A DNA stretch of 64,000 bases from positions 2,893,501 to 2,957,500 of the forward strand of contig NC_084932.1 of the NCBI RefSeq assembly GCF_958298935.1. Direction: 5' to 3'. Below the pieces are notes generated by a model, which was not told where the DNA came from, searched no databases, and saw only the letters and a program-made list of their open reading frames with translations. Positions within the stretch are counted from its first letter, which is position 1. Each line of letters begins with the position of its first letter. This document shows, piece by piece, positions 37,929-49,319 of this stretch. This stretch comes from Phragmites australis. Taxonomy: Eukaryota > Streptophyta > Magnoliopsida > Poales > Poaceae. Made by a program: the position numbers and the translations under genes.

Positions 37929-38059
37929 GTATGCGATTTGGGGATTTGGGGTTCGTGGGCTCGTGCGATCAAGGGATTTTGGGGGTGCGATTTGGGAATA
38001 TAGGGCGTGCGTGGGCTCGTGCGATCAAGGGATTTGGGGGGTGCGATTTGCAGCAACAT

Positions 38060-40030
38060 CTCCTCCTGGGAGGAGGAGATTTGGGGATTTTTGCTATGTA
38101 AATTAGGTTTAACATCCATATTGGCATACATCCGGTTGATAGAATGCCGGAACATAAGTGCCGTAGCAACCGTTGTTGGGTCATACAGATGTCTTCTCTT
38201 CTGTCCAATACTCCAATGTACAACAGTTGTTGCCCACACATGCTTTTACTGATACATTTCTGTTTGTTGCAGCAACATCACATTGAATGCAAGATAGACA
38301 AATTATCGAAACATTATAGCAACATGGTCTTTTTATCCCTTATATGCACTGCTACTGTATTAATCTTTTTGTATTGTCCACACATGGAATGTAGCAGTTT
38401 GATCGTATCTGCCATTGTATTGATCTTTTTATCCCTTATTTGTACATCACAGCATATTGGAAGTTTGGAGCTGAGCAATTAGATAAGTTGCTCTCGGACA
38501 AAGTCATAGTTCATTGTAAGCTCTCTTAATTTGTGTGCTTGGTTGGTGCCTCAGTAATGCTTTGATAGTTGCAAGAGGATAGAAATTTTTGGATGATGGT
38601 ATAGTACTTTTGGATGATGGGTAGCTATATATTTTGGTGTAACTATGCTGTAATACTTTTGGATCATGGGTAGCTAAATATTTCCTTGTTGAAGTGTCTC
38701 TTCTCCATAAAATCCAGTCAAAATATGCAATTTATACGGCCAAATCTTGAAATTTCAGTTAAATCCCGTTTATAACTGGTAGCTCTTGCTAAATCAGCTA
38801 TTAAATATGTCATTCACTCATTTGCGCTTACATCAGCTCTTAAACATGCCATTTGCACTACAATCAGCACTTAAACAAAATCTGCAGCAGACAGGAGCAT
38901 TCAAGTTATTCACCTCCAGCCACAGGGTCACCACCCGTCCAAAAGCGCCCACACCAAACGGCAAAGCTATCTGTCCACCAGTTACCTGCTCTAGCTGCTT
39001 CTTATGACTCACCAGCTCCAGCTGCTTCTCAGCCAGCTGCAGACCAAACAAGCATAGCCTTAAGCATTGAGTTCCAGCTTATTGCCAATAAACCCATTGA
39101 TGAAGCATTAAAAGGCTGCAGTTTTTGCTAGCACTAGCTACTAATTAGTTACCAGCACAATTTATGGAAATTTTCGTTGCCGATAAAATGGCTCTCTGCA
39201 AGTTAGATTGCAGTTCTGAATCTCTGATTACTAAACTCGATGCAGTTCACTAAAATGTTTCCTTTTCATGCTGCAGCACTTGTTTGGTTATTTTTGCAAC
39301 TAGTGCCACCCCTTTAATTCAGTGGTTACAAATTTATGATATCATCAATACCATCAGGAAGATTGGTGGGCTGAATGGTGTCATTTGTACAACCTGTGTA
39401 AAATATCTCAAAAGATACAGTAGTTGATTGTGTCCTTCAGTACCGCATTTCCCTTCGATTTAGCCATTTAGGTGATCCTGATGAAAATTTGAACTCTCGC
39501 TATGTCATGGTTCCACATATCAAAAGCTATATAAATATGAAATATGCATGCAATGGATTTTAATACTATATCCCAAATTTCTCTCCAGGTGATATCACGA
39601 TATTGATGTGAAGTCTTGTGGCAATTTCTGCATCCCGACTTCTATTAGTTTCTTTTCTTCTTTAATGCCTTGCCAAACTCCTTCCCCTACTAAAAGATTT
39701 CCGTTTCAAACCAGGTTGTTCTTTCGCTTCTACACTTACCATTACCTTTTTGTGCTTTCTCGTACCCCAAATGCCTCTAGAAAGATCTGAAGTAATTAGA
39801 GCTGCAATCACACATCCTAATTGGACTTTTACTTCGACACATCTTCGTTTGTGTATTTTAATATTTTAATAAGTAAAAAGAGGTCCTTTAGGTTTTGGTC
39901 TGAGGCTATCCTGGTCTACAGGACCCATTGCATCTTTTGTGTTCTTGTCAATTGCACTTCTTGTGGCACGCTTGGCCGCTATTCCAAATTAAATTATTCT
40001 ACTATTATATGGTATTGACAAGAAGTGCAA
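38060..40030. other. Probable leader intron of the trihelix gene
   Basis: This is AT-rich sequence with no supported coding exon. Frames at 38144-38482 and 38853-39131 have no recognisable family. A perfect 13-base inverted repeat (39952-39964 and 40018-40030) lies just before the probable acceptor TGTCCAG at 40032-40038. Confidence 0.4.
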
Positions 40031-40055
40031 GTGTCCAGGTGATCCTTTTGAGCAA

Positions 40056-41351
40056 ATGGAAGGCAACAACCTATGCCATGGAAACACGATGCAAGGAGCT
40101 CCCTATGGCAGTTTAAACGTACATGGCAGATCCATGCAAATGCATGCTCCAAACTCAGGAAAACAGGTCTTCAGCCACCCTCAGATGCCAGACAATTCCA
40201 CAATGTCTATGAATAGGGTTACAGAGCCTGATGACTTTCCCGGGTTTCAATTCAAAGAACATGGAAACACTGATAACCACCACCACAGTCATCACTCAAA
40301 GAACTGCATGAGTGATGATGAGGAACATGACATGACCGAGGATGCTACTGATACCCCGAGTGGCAAAGGCAAGAAGGGCTCTGCGTGGCATCGGATGAAG
40401 TGGACAGATTCAATGGTAAAGCTTTTGATTACAGCAGTGTCTTACACGGGAGAGGATCCTGGAGCTGATTTAGGTGGTGGCAGGAGGAACTTTACAATGA
40501 TGCAAAAGAAGGGCAAATGGAAGGCGATATCCAAGGTCATGGGTGAGAGAGGCTGCCATGTGTCACCACAGCAGTGCGAGGATAAGTTCAATGACCTCAA
40601 CAAGAGATACAAAAGGCTCACAGATATCCTTGGTCGGGGTACTGCTTGCAATGTTGTGGCGAATCCAACACTTCTTGATAGCATGAATCATCTTTCCGGT
40701 AAGCTGAAAGATGACGCAAGGAAGATATTGAGCTCAAAGCACTTGTTCTATGAGGAGATGTGTTCCTACCATAACAACAACCGTGCAAGTTTGCCTGAAG
40801 ATCCTGCACTTCAACACTCACTACAGCTCGCTCTTAGATCTAAAGAGGAGCATGATCCTCGGAGGGATGCAAGTGTAGACACTGATGAAGATGATCAAAG
40901 TGTGGATTCTGATTATGAGGAGGAGGATGAAGAGCATCATCCAGTGCATATGAACATGAGGGAGCCCTCCATGCACAAAAGGATGCGCCACAGTGATGTG
41001 GGTTTTGTCACCTCAAGCTCTCATGATGTTAGTCTGAGGTCTGATCCCCATGGTGTCACAGTGGACATCAACAAGGTTTTTCTGGATGGAACCAACTTGA
41101 CTTTGTTGCAAAAGGACTTGGCTTCACAAGCATTAGAGATTCAGAAACATCGCCTGCACATTGAAACAAAGGAACTGGAACTCACAAAGCAACGTCTCAA
41201 GTGGGAGCGATTTAGGAAGAAGAAGGACCGGGAGATGGAAAGAATGACATTGAAGAATGAACATATGATGATTGAGAATAAACGCTTGGAACTTGAGCTG
41301 AGACATAAGGAGCTAGAGCTTAAGCTAAAAGGCCAGGGAAGTCATGCATGA
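40056..41351 (+). CDS. Trihelix (GT-factor) transcription factor
   Basis: This is a 431-residue protein in a single coding exon. A Gly/Ser/Lys-rich linker (101-110) leads into a trihelix (MADF/Myb-like) domain at about 111-192. The domain has the spaced tryptophans of helices 1 and 2 (WHRMKW, KGKWKAISK) and a third helix QQCEDKFNDLNKRYKRL. A histidine cluster lies at 74-80, an acidic stretch with DTDEDD and DYEEEDEE at 275-293, and a Leu/Lys/Glu-rich coiled coil at 347-427 for oligomerisation. The layout resembles Arabidopsis At1g21200/HRA1-type trihelix proteins (recollection). It would act in the nucleus as a DNA-binding regulator; target unknown. The acceptor TGTCCAG lies 18 bases before the ATG. 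Confidence 0.9.
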   Translation: MEGNNLCHGNTMQGAPYGSLNVHGRSMQMHAPNSGKQVFSHPQMPDNSTMSMNRVTEPDDFPGFQFKEHGNTDNHHHSHHSKNCMSDDEEHDMTEDATDTPSGKGKKGSAWHRMKWTDSMVKLLITAVSYTGEDPGADLGGGRRNFTMMQKKGKWKAISKVMGERGCHVSPQQCEDKFNDLNKRYKRLTDILGRGTACNVVANPTLLDSMNHLSGKLKDDARKILSSKHLFYEEMCSYHNNNRASLPEDPALQHSLQLALRSKEEHDPRRDASVDTDEDDQSVDSDYEEEDEEHHPVHMNMREPSMHKRMRHSDVGFVTSSSHDVSLRSDPHGVTVDINKVFLDGTNLTLLQKDLASQALEIQKHRLHIETKELELTKQRLKWERFRKKKDREMERMTLKNEHMMIENKRLELELRHKELELKLKGQGSHA

Positions 41352-43520
41352 CTTTTGTTTGATCAACACTTCAATTTGCAAGCTGGAAACTGGTAAGTGA
41401 GCTTTGAAATTATCTTTACTTAGCAAACGCTCTATATTCATCATCTTGATCAAGTTTTCTTTGGAGCTTTTCCATTTTAAGTGCTACTGCTGCTAGATAT
41501 GGAACTTGTGTACTGGTTGTGTTTCCTATTGATATTATCTTTATTTTATCTTTATATTTCGAAAGTGCATCAATGTTTCACACCGGAGGGAACCAAAAAC
41601 ATCAGTCTCATGTTTTATAAGTAAGTTAGGTGATCCCTAAGATATTTCTGCTTATGTAGGATTTGCGTATAAGAAAAACATTGGTTTGATCATCAACTTG
41701 CGAGTGGCTACATTTATGGTGCTAATTGCAGTCATATCCATGCTTTGTTGAAGGGATACATAAAACATATAAAAGGAGAAGACTGTGCCACCAATCATGA
41801 TGCTACCCTAATTCCACAATGCTTTTGCTCTTTTTACCTGTTGGTTATTTGGAATGATCAGCCATCCTTTCCACTTTTGCATCCTTTCAGTGCGAATGTG
41901 ATATCATTTAAACTAATATTGGAAACTTTTTATGGTATCCTGCGATGCTGGAGAACTTGTAGATGTAAGATACAGTGGGTCATCTTACGTGATGTTGCTT
42001 GGCAATTACGTAACTAGGTTTTGCTACCCATTTTTTATGTTGGTTCTTTTCCATGATGTACATTTTGTTGTCCAACGTGTATGTGGAATGAATGAGTGGC
42101 TCTTCTTACTTCTGTTTGAATGAGTTGTAAGTTAAACTTTTTTCAGCACTAGCAACAGGGTCTTAATTAGCTTGCAAGAAGTTGCCAGAACTCTAATACC
42201 CTAGGTTGCCCATGCTTGTTCTAGTACTGAAAGCCCAAGGTTTGATCTATTTTTTTATGTAACTTACATGGTTAGAGATTAATTTATTCTAATTATTGTT
42301 GAAGGCACCTTTGTCTGTAAATTGAGATTTTCTGCTTATTGTTTAGTTTAGCCTGTGGTAGGCTAGTTTCCTCTTTCCTGTGCTTTGATGATGAGTAGAT
42401 TATCTAGACATGAAACAGAGGGCAATGCGCTCATAGCCATAATTTCCTTTAGTTCAGAAGATGACTACCATTGATAGACCAGTCATTTGATCACTGCTTA
42501 ACCACAAAACAGGATACATTATAGTGTACTAGTATGAACGCTAAATTTGGTGCAGTGGCTTCCCATTTACTATTAGGGTTAAGTGAACAAGCCATTCAAA
42601 ATTACAGCATTTCAGGGTTACACTATTTGCTAGATCGCCTTTCCATCAGACATTGCTTGTCTCTTAGGAATTTACGCTATCTGGTAGCCTGGCAGTGTTC
42701 GATCGACGGTGATGCTGAACTAGTATTAGATCATACATTCTTCAGTCTTCTCCATCCATTCACTAGCTAGGAAATTTTTGGACATGAAAATTATTTCATC
42801 TGATATCCGCTCATTCTCTCAATTTTTTTCTGGTTGCAGGTGGCTTTTGATTCAGAATACACAGTTCTGCATCTGGAAGAGGTTATCGGCGGCAGATTAG
42901 ACTATGATAAGCATTTCTGTGCATAGACTTTGTTCTGTGATCTTCTGGTTGCCTCCTGCTTTTAACATTCCTTGTATTATTGGGCTTGATATACTACAAC
43001 TCGGAAGTGTTTTATCTTTTTCTTTTCAACTTTTGAGTAAAAGGGGTAGGCTTGCGAACCATGAATGCTAGTAGAAGCCAAGTCTGAAAGACATGCCATC
43101 AGTGGTAAGTACTGCTGTAGCTCTCTGCATGTAATTCTTCGCCGTAAGGAATGTTAAGCTGATTTTTGCGGTTTTCTGAAGTTCAACAAAAGGTCAAGGT
43201 GTTAAGGTTCAGTGTGGCTTTGTTCATGAAAAGCACCCGGGTGCTACAAGGAAGGCAGAAACTGGTACCTTTTCATGCAGACCTTGCTAGATTACCTTCA
43301 GAGTTTGTTCTATCTGGTATCATGGCACGGTGTCAGATCAATGGCGATGCTGAAGCTGAACTAGTGCTGGAACATACATTTTCTTCCTTCTCCTTTCAGA
43401 AATTAGATTGCTTTTAGAGTTGAAAATTATTTCACCTGACATGTTTCAGGTAGCAGATGGTTTTTCATTCAGAATATAGCTGTGCTTCCGGAAGAGGTAA
43501 AGGTGGCAGATTAGACTAGA
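41352..43520 (+). other. Trihelix 3' region with probable 3'UTR intron and duplicated exons
   Basis: A consensus donor GTAAGT at 41393 lies 41 bases after the stop. Candidate acceptors are TTGCAG at 42839 and TTTCAG at 43449. The two segments after these acceptors are near-copies: both carry TTCAGAATA, GGAAGAGGT and GGCAGATTAGACTA. The sequences before them, at about 42680-42740 and 43315-43385, are also related. This fits a spliced 3' untranslated region with tandemly duplicated exons. Confidence 0.5.
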
Positions 43521-43530
43521 CTCTGACAGA

Positions 43531-43921
43531 GAAATTCTATTCTGTAACGGTTACCCAAACTAATTTGTGAAACCATCCAAAACCCTATGTTAAGAGTTGT
43601 AAAATATTTTAACAAAAATATGATAGCGTAGAGTATATTATCATCTACTATCTCTTTGAGCTCAAGGAACAACTTAAATATATAAGGAGAAACAAAAAGG
43701 AGAAATGTCATCTGTGAATAGTACCTTTATATGAATCACTGACTTTTTTTTGTTTCTCCATGTAAAAGTTATTGTTTGGGCTTAAATTTTATGAGATAGT
43801 ATATGATAGCATGCTCTACACTATTATATTTTTATTAGAATTTTTTACAACTACTAACATGGAGTTTTGGTTGGTTGGTTACGTGAACCAGTTTGTGTAA
43901 CCATTACACGATAGAATTTTT
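43531..43921. mobile_element. Foldback MITE, about 390 bp
   Basis: The left arm AATTCTATTCTGTAACGG and right arm CCATTACACGATAGAATT are inverted. Pairing continues inward for about 170 bases per arm, with shared words such as GGAGAAACAAAAA and GATAGYRTAGAG. Non-coding. The target-site duplication is unclear, so the exact ends are approximate. Confidence 0.75.
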
Positions 43922-44399
43922 TCCTTTTTCGCCTATCCAGTTCCGCCGTTGAGCCAAATCAAGCGAAAGACTTATTCGAAGAAAGCCATGGAGCTGCTTC
44001 TCCTTTTCTCCTCCGCAACAAAATAGGTTTAAATAAACAAACAACAATCTGTTACTCGTTATCTGGATAAAAAGCCAAAACATTCTCTTAAGAATTTCCA
44101 AATCCAACCTTCCTTGACCTACCTGATACAAGTAAGTCATTGCCCTTCTTCACTCACGCGATATTTCTGGATCGGGCTTTCGCTCGTTGTCCAAGATTCC
44201 CATGGGAGTCCGGGTTGTATCTCAGTCCTAGTGTGGCTGATCGCCAATTAGTAGTGATTGAATTCCTTCTATGGTTCCACATGAACATCTAGGAACAGAA
44301 CGTAAAAATATTCCTTCCCTTGGACACCGCTCCGGCGAAGTCAGAGCATGGAATGATGGTAGAGGCATCCTTCCTAGCAGGACATTGTCTGTCCCTCGT

Positions 44400-44660
44400 A
44401 GTTCGAACTCGCGAACTATGAATTCTAGAAGTCAAGGTAAGAAAAACACGTCGTTCTCTGAGAACGACTCTTGTAGCTCTCTGCATGTAATTCTTTGCCG
44501 TAGCCAGTAATGTCAAATTGTTTATCGTGAACTGTTTCGGTGCCTTCTGATCTGAAGGCCAAAAAATAGGTCCGCTTCCAAAGCTTGAGAGTGGTTTTGT
44601 TTATGGAAGGCACGACAAGGTGCTCCCAAGAAGGTGGAAACTGGTACCACAGCCAGAATT
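44400..44660 (+). repeat. Diverged second copy of 43040-43275
   Basis: Shared words in the same order are TGTAGCTCTCTGCATGTAAT, CTTYGCCGTA, GGCTTTGTTCATG/GGTTTTGTTTATG, AAGGCAGAAACTGGTACC/AAGGTGGAAACTGGTACC. This indicates duplication of a segment of about 240 bases, now separated by the foldback MITE and other sequence. No coding function is seen. Confidence 0.65.
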
Positions 44661-44669
44661 AGCCTAAAC

Positions 44670-45355
44670 TAAAGATGCTTAAAAGATTGTATCTGCTGGA
44701 CTGGTCTAAGGCACGATACTGTAGACACGATCCAAGCACGGCACAGCTCGAGTCGAGATGGACTAGACCGAAACGGCATGAGGTCACGAATGTGCTGAGC
44801 CGAGCACGCGGCATAGTATGGCCTGGTCGAGTCGGACCAGCACGGGCACGGTCCAGCCTAGGTCGGCATGGCCAAGCATGACCCGGCCCGGTACACATGG
44901 ATCCGGATATTTTCTATTATATATATATATATAATTTTATAGTTTTTTTAATCTATTTTCTATTTTTTAATCTATTTAATCTATATTTTTTTAATCTATT
45001 TAATCTATATTTTTTTAATCTATTTAATCTATATTTTTTAATTTTGTAGCTATTTTTTTTTATTTTATCGGGTCGGTGTGACAGCCACCGGGCTGCCCGT
45101 AGTACTGTGCCCGTCTTACCTGTCGTGCCCACCGAGCCGATCGTACCGCCGAACCACAATCGTACCCGAGTTGACTCGGCATGATAGCAGACGGACCATG
45201 CCGTACGCCAGGGGAGGCACGCAGGTTGACATGGCACGATTCATTATAGTAATCGAATCGTTTAAACCATGCTGTAGACAGATCGAGTCGTAACCAAACC
45301 GTACCGAGCCATACTCATACCGTACCAGTCCGAGTAGCCTATTTAACCACCTCTA
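44670..45355. mobile_element. hAT-type element, 686 bp, with AT minisatellite core
   Basis: The ends TAAAGATGCTTAAAAG and CTATTTAACCACCTCTA are imperfect inverted repeats. The flanks are GCCTAAAC (44662-44669) and GCGTAAAC (45356-45363), an 8-bp duplication with one mismatch. The outer parts are GC-rich with many short inverted GGCACG/CCGAG words. The centre (about 44941-45045) is a tandem array of TTTAATCTATTTAATCTATA-like units. No transposase is seen. Confidence 0.72.
44941..45045. repeat. AT-rich minisatellite, unit about 23-24 bp
   Basis: Three to four tandem copies of a unit built from ATCTATTTAATCTATA with variable T runs lie in the middle of the hAT-type element at 44670-45355. Confidence 0.8.
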
Positions 45356-45499
45356 GCGTAAACACTAGTCCACACTCTTGACGTTCCTACGAGACCCCAT
45401 GGAAATCTGATATTGGTGTTAGGATAGTACATGTGTAATCTGGAGGTATGGCCTCCACGAGAACACCCCATGGGAATCTGATGCAATCAAAAAGCACTC

Positions 45500-45990
45500 C
45501 AGGTGGCGGCCAATAGAAGCAGCGATGGGTAGCCCTTGCCTTTGGTCTGCAATTTGATCAGCCTCTTGGCCCACTTCACCAAATCGATCTTGCTCAGGCC
45601 ATCCCCAATAGAAGAGGTTTTCACTGCTATAATATCTCCGAAAATACTATAGTAATTAATTTTCTTTCCAACAGGTGCTGTATCTATTACTATAGTATTG
45701 CTACAGTATTGAGGAGAGAATCTGATATTCCAAATTTGCTGAAATACTGTAGTAACCGCAATATTGTTTATAGAGGTTGACTGTGAGTTCGGAGGGAGGA
45801 GAAGAGTAGTACAAGGTAGGAAATAGGGTAGCTGTTGGAGATAGAAAAAATAAAAAGTACTGTAATATTGTTAGAGGATACTGTAATAGTGTTAGAGGGG
45901 ATGAATTTTTAAAGTATCTGTTAGAGATGATCTCAAACCGGCAAGAGACGGTGTCGAGAGAGGGATCTACTTGCAGATCCTTAGTTTTTA
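45500..45990 (-). repeat. Dispersed coding-like repeat, copy interrupted by a MITE
   Basis: On the minus strand, DPSLDTVSCRFE leads, across the MITE at 45597-45932, into a segment with AKRLIKLQTKGKG-like or ADQRQG-like readings depending on frame. A related, uninterrupted copy is at about 55400-55590 and a partial copy at 52850-52930. I do not recognise the source gene. Confidence 0.5.
45597..45932. mobile_element. Harbinger/Tourist-type MITE, copy 2
   Basis: The ends GGCCATCCCCAATAG and CTGTTAGAGATGATC are flanked by TCA on both sides (45594-45596, 45933-45935). The interior has CTACAGTATTG and GATACTGTAATAGTG words shared with copy 1 (15869-16285). A paralogous uninterrupted site near 55512-55522 (CCTCAAACCGGC) shows the pre-insertion state. 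Confidence 0.85.
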
Positions 45991-46211
45991 GATCTTCAAC
46001 TTTTCATAATTCAATTTTTTATTATTTATAATTTAAAATTAATTTTCAAAATTTATAGCTGAAATAAATAGATTTATAGCAAAAGATGTCCATTCTTTCA
46101 TCCCACATTAGGACACGTCATCCGATCGTCCTGGACTATCGGATCGATCATCCAGCGAAGTCTGCTGTCTGATCTGCTCTATCTCCCCTGCTTCCCTGCC
46201 GCTACTTCTCG

Positions 46212-46510
46212 CGTCACGAACCCACGCCGAACCTGCTGCGTCTTGCCCTTCCCCTGCCCGACCATCCCTGCGCGTCCGGCAGAAGCCATCCTCGGCCGCG
46301 CTGCCGCGGCCCAGGCGGAGCACCAGCCAGCCGTGGCCGTGGCTGCGGCGCCAAAGCCACCGGCGCTCCCGTTCCGCGTGGGTCACAGCTTCGACCTCCA
46401 CCACCTCGAGTCGGGCCTCCCGCTCATCATCGGCGGCATCAGCATCCCCCACGACCGGGGCTACGATGCTCATCATCGGAGGCATGCTTACTGTTCCTGG
46501 GTGGTATCCA
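46212..46510 (+). pseudogene. ISPF: Fragment of 2-C-methyl-D-erythritol 2,4-cyclodiphosphate synthase (IspF)
   Basis: An Ala/Pro-rich transit-peptide-like stretch leads into LPFRVGHSFDLHHLESGLPL and IIGGISIPHDRG. This is the N-terminal part of plant IspF, the plastid MEP-pathway enzyme that makes the cyclodiphosphate. The metal-binding D-x-H (FDLH) is kept. After HDRGYDAH the expected SDGD continuation is lost through an indel, and the frame ends about 30 residues later. No later IspF exon follows in the window. There is no start codon in the expected place that I can support. It is a gene fragment, perhaps captured by a transposon. Confidence 0.85.
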
Positions 46511-46519
46511 AGGTATACA

Positions 46520-47070
46520 TATACGTATATTTACACATACATATAATATAATTTTATTTTCGGAAAATTCCAAAAAATATCAAAAAAATATTAGTTATAT
46601 TGATAAATCTACCGAAATAATCTAAAATGCAAAGAAAAATATATAAAACTCAAAAATATGAAACAAATTTTGTTAGCTTTGTATTACTGTTGTCTACATG
46701 CTAAAATTATGTGCATGTATAAAAATAATACTATTTTTCTTATAATTAAATGAATATTTTAAATATTAATAAATTCATAAATAAATATTGAGATATCCTA
46801 AATTAGTGAATCTAATTTTTTAGCTTTTTATCATATTTTATGAAAAAAACGAACACGATGTAGACATGCCAATCAGACTATTAAATTGTAGATGCTCTCA
46901 GAAGCGCACATCTCGTTGCAGTGCTCGCTTCTTGAGGAAGTCCTTGTGGAGAGTGACGCACCAAAAGACACGCGAAGAGTCTAGATTCACCGCACCCACG
47001 CACCAACACGCGCAAAGCTCTGAGGTTCTCCGCTTATTGAATTCGCCTCTCGCGATCTTACACTTCTACC
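46520..47070. other. AT-rich upstream region of the reductase gene
   Basis: 46520-46860 is AT-rich without features. 46865-47070 likely contains the promoter and leader of the plus-strand reductase; TATTAAA at about 46879 is a weak TATA candidate. Confidence 0.35.
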
Positions 47071-47076
47071 TCGTTC

Positions 47077-49316
47077 ATGGCGTCGGCGGCGGGGGAGAAG
47101 GAGCGGAGCCGGGTACTGGTCATCGGCGGGACGGGCTATATCGGCCGGTTCATCGTGAGCGCCAGCGCCCGCGAGGGCCACCCCACCGCCGTCCTCGTCC
47201 GCGACCCCGCGCCCGCCGACCCCGCCAAAGCCGCCGTCCTCCAGGGGTTCCGGGACGCCGGAGTCACCCTCGTCAAGGTCAGCCGCCCATCTTACCATTT
47301 TCCTTTTCCCCCTTTTGTCGATGATGGTGGTTGGATCCATCGAGATGATATCATGGGACATATGGTATCTTGACTCTGTTTGTTTCTGCTTTGAAAAAAA
47401 AATAAAGATGTTACGCTGTGCTTACTGCTTAGCTTACCTCAAATTCAGAGCACTGATACTATTAATCAATTGTCAGTGCAAAATTTCTAGTGGGACTGAA
47501 AAGTTGAGATGTGATAACTTGCATACCCCGTGCTCTGCTAGAGACTAGATGGATGCGTACAAGAATTGCACTGTTAATAGAGACACCTGTGATGATTAGT
47601 GAACTGGCAGTGATGCTTATTTTATGTCTGAAGTGATCTTTGCTGACATAAGTGAATCGATTGAACGCTAATAAGTATTACAAATGAGTATCGCTGATTA
47701 TTTAAGTCCTCTCTGTTCATCACTAATAATGATCTCATGATAAGATTTGATTCAATGGTACTGCACTTTGTTAAATTAATTCTGGAACTGTAGGGGGATC
47801 TGTATAACCATGAGAGCTTGCTGGCCGCCATCAAATCCGTGGATGTTGTGATCTCGGCATTGGGTTACGCACAGCTACCAGATCAAACCCGCATTATCTC
47901 TGCGATTAAAGAGGCTGGGAATATAAAGGTGACTTGTTGTACCTCAATGGAAAATTATATCTGTGTACACTTTAATGGTTTACTGTGAAGGCTTTACCAG
48001 CGTTATACTTCAAATTTCGATGCATGCAAAATTATATAATTAGCGTCTATCAGTGCCCTGACATTTTCTGTGTCTAATTGATCAACAAGTTGATACAGTA
48101 GCTTCGTGTCATTTGAGTTCCCTTTTTCCGGAGAGAAAACTTCATTTTGATATTGGTGCTATCTTAAGACCAGTCTTTATTAACAAGGATATTAGTCTTT
48201 TTCTTCTTCGTCCAACACCATGAGGGAAGTGAAAAGCTCTGAAATGCAATCAAATTAATGGATTTGTTTTTCTGAAACTGTTGAGCGTTCCTATTTGTTA
48301 TTTCTGAAGACCAGTTAGTTCTTACGTTTATGTTTCACAAACTTAGCTCACCTAATCTTTTGTCTAGGTATTGAAGGGTTGCTTTTCCATATTCATTGTG
48401 CTACGGTGATATGCAATTATCTCTTGTGGTCTAATGTTGATGAACTTCATTGCAGAGATTCTTTCCATCAGAGTTTGGTAATGATGTGGATCATGTGAAC
48501 GCGGTCGAGCCTGCAAAATCAACGTTTGCTGTCAAAGCTCGTGTAAGGCGTGCCATTGAGGCTGAGGGGATCCCCTACACATATGTGTCCTCCAACTTCT
48601 TTGCTGGTCGTTTCTTGCCAAACCTTGCACAGGCCGGGGTTGCTGGCCTTCCAACTGATAAGGTTGTCATCTTAGGTGATGGAAATGTGAAAGGTAAACC
48701 TCATTACCATTAGTTGACTGTAATTTTTTTTTGGGTCTTACAGTCGAATCAATATATTCATTTAGGATTGTATAAAATGAAAGAGCAAATGTAAATTTAA
48801 CTACACTTTGATTTCTATATTGAGTCGACATTAGGAATCTTTGTGGCGGAGGAGGATGTTGGCACCTACACGATTAAAGCAGTTGATGATCCAAGAACCC
48901 TGAACAAGATCCTGTATCTGAGACCACCAAGCAACATCTTGTCTCACAACGAGCTTGTCTCACTCTGGGAGAAGAAAGTCGGAAGGACATTTCAGAGGGT
49001 GTACATCCCAGAGGATGAGGTCCTGAAGAAGATTCAAGGTCAAAATAAGAGGATATACAAATTGCAGTTGCAGCCCGCATTTATCTGTATAGTTCGGTGC
49101 AATTTTTTTGTTATTTTGTACTGACTTTACTCTCCCTGATATGTTTCAGAGTCTCCAGTGCCACTAAATATAGTGCTGTCAATCAGCCATTCTGTCTGGG
49201 TGAAAGGGGATCACATGAACTTCGAGATCGAGCCTTCATTTGGAGTTGAAGCTACTGAGCTTTACCCTGATGTCAAGTACAGTACCGTCGATGAATACCT
49301 AAACAAGTTCCTTTGA
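47077..49316 (+). CDS. Isoflavone reductase-like / phenylcoumaran benzylic ether reductase family protein
   Basis: This is an NADPH-dependent reductase of the PIP family (pinoresinol-lariciresinol, isoflavone and phenylcoumaran benzylic ether reductases), usually cytosolic and acting on phenylpropanoids. Exons are 47077-47277, 47794-47928, 48456-48693, 48835-49038 and 49150-49316. They total 945 bases, giving 314 residues, with GT-AG introns and consistent phases. The Rossmann motif GGTGYIG is at 17-23. RFFPSEFGNDVD (113-124) and the conserved lysine in KSTFAVKARVRRAIE (about residue 139, the catalytic position in PCBER) are present. The end reads YSTVDEYLNKFL, typical of the family. No disruption is seen. 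The exact substrate cannot be told from sequence alone. Confidence 0.93.
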
Positions 49317-49319
49317 ACT

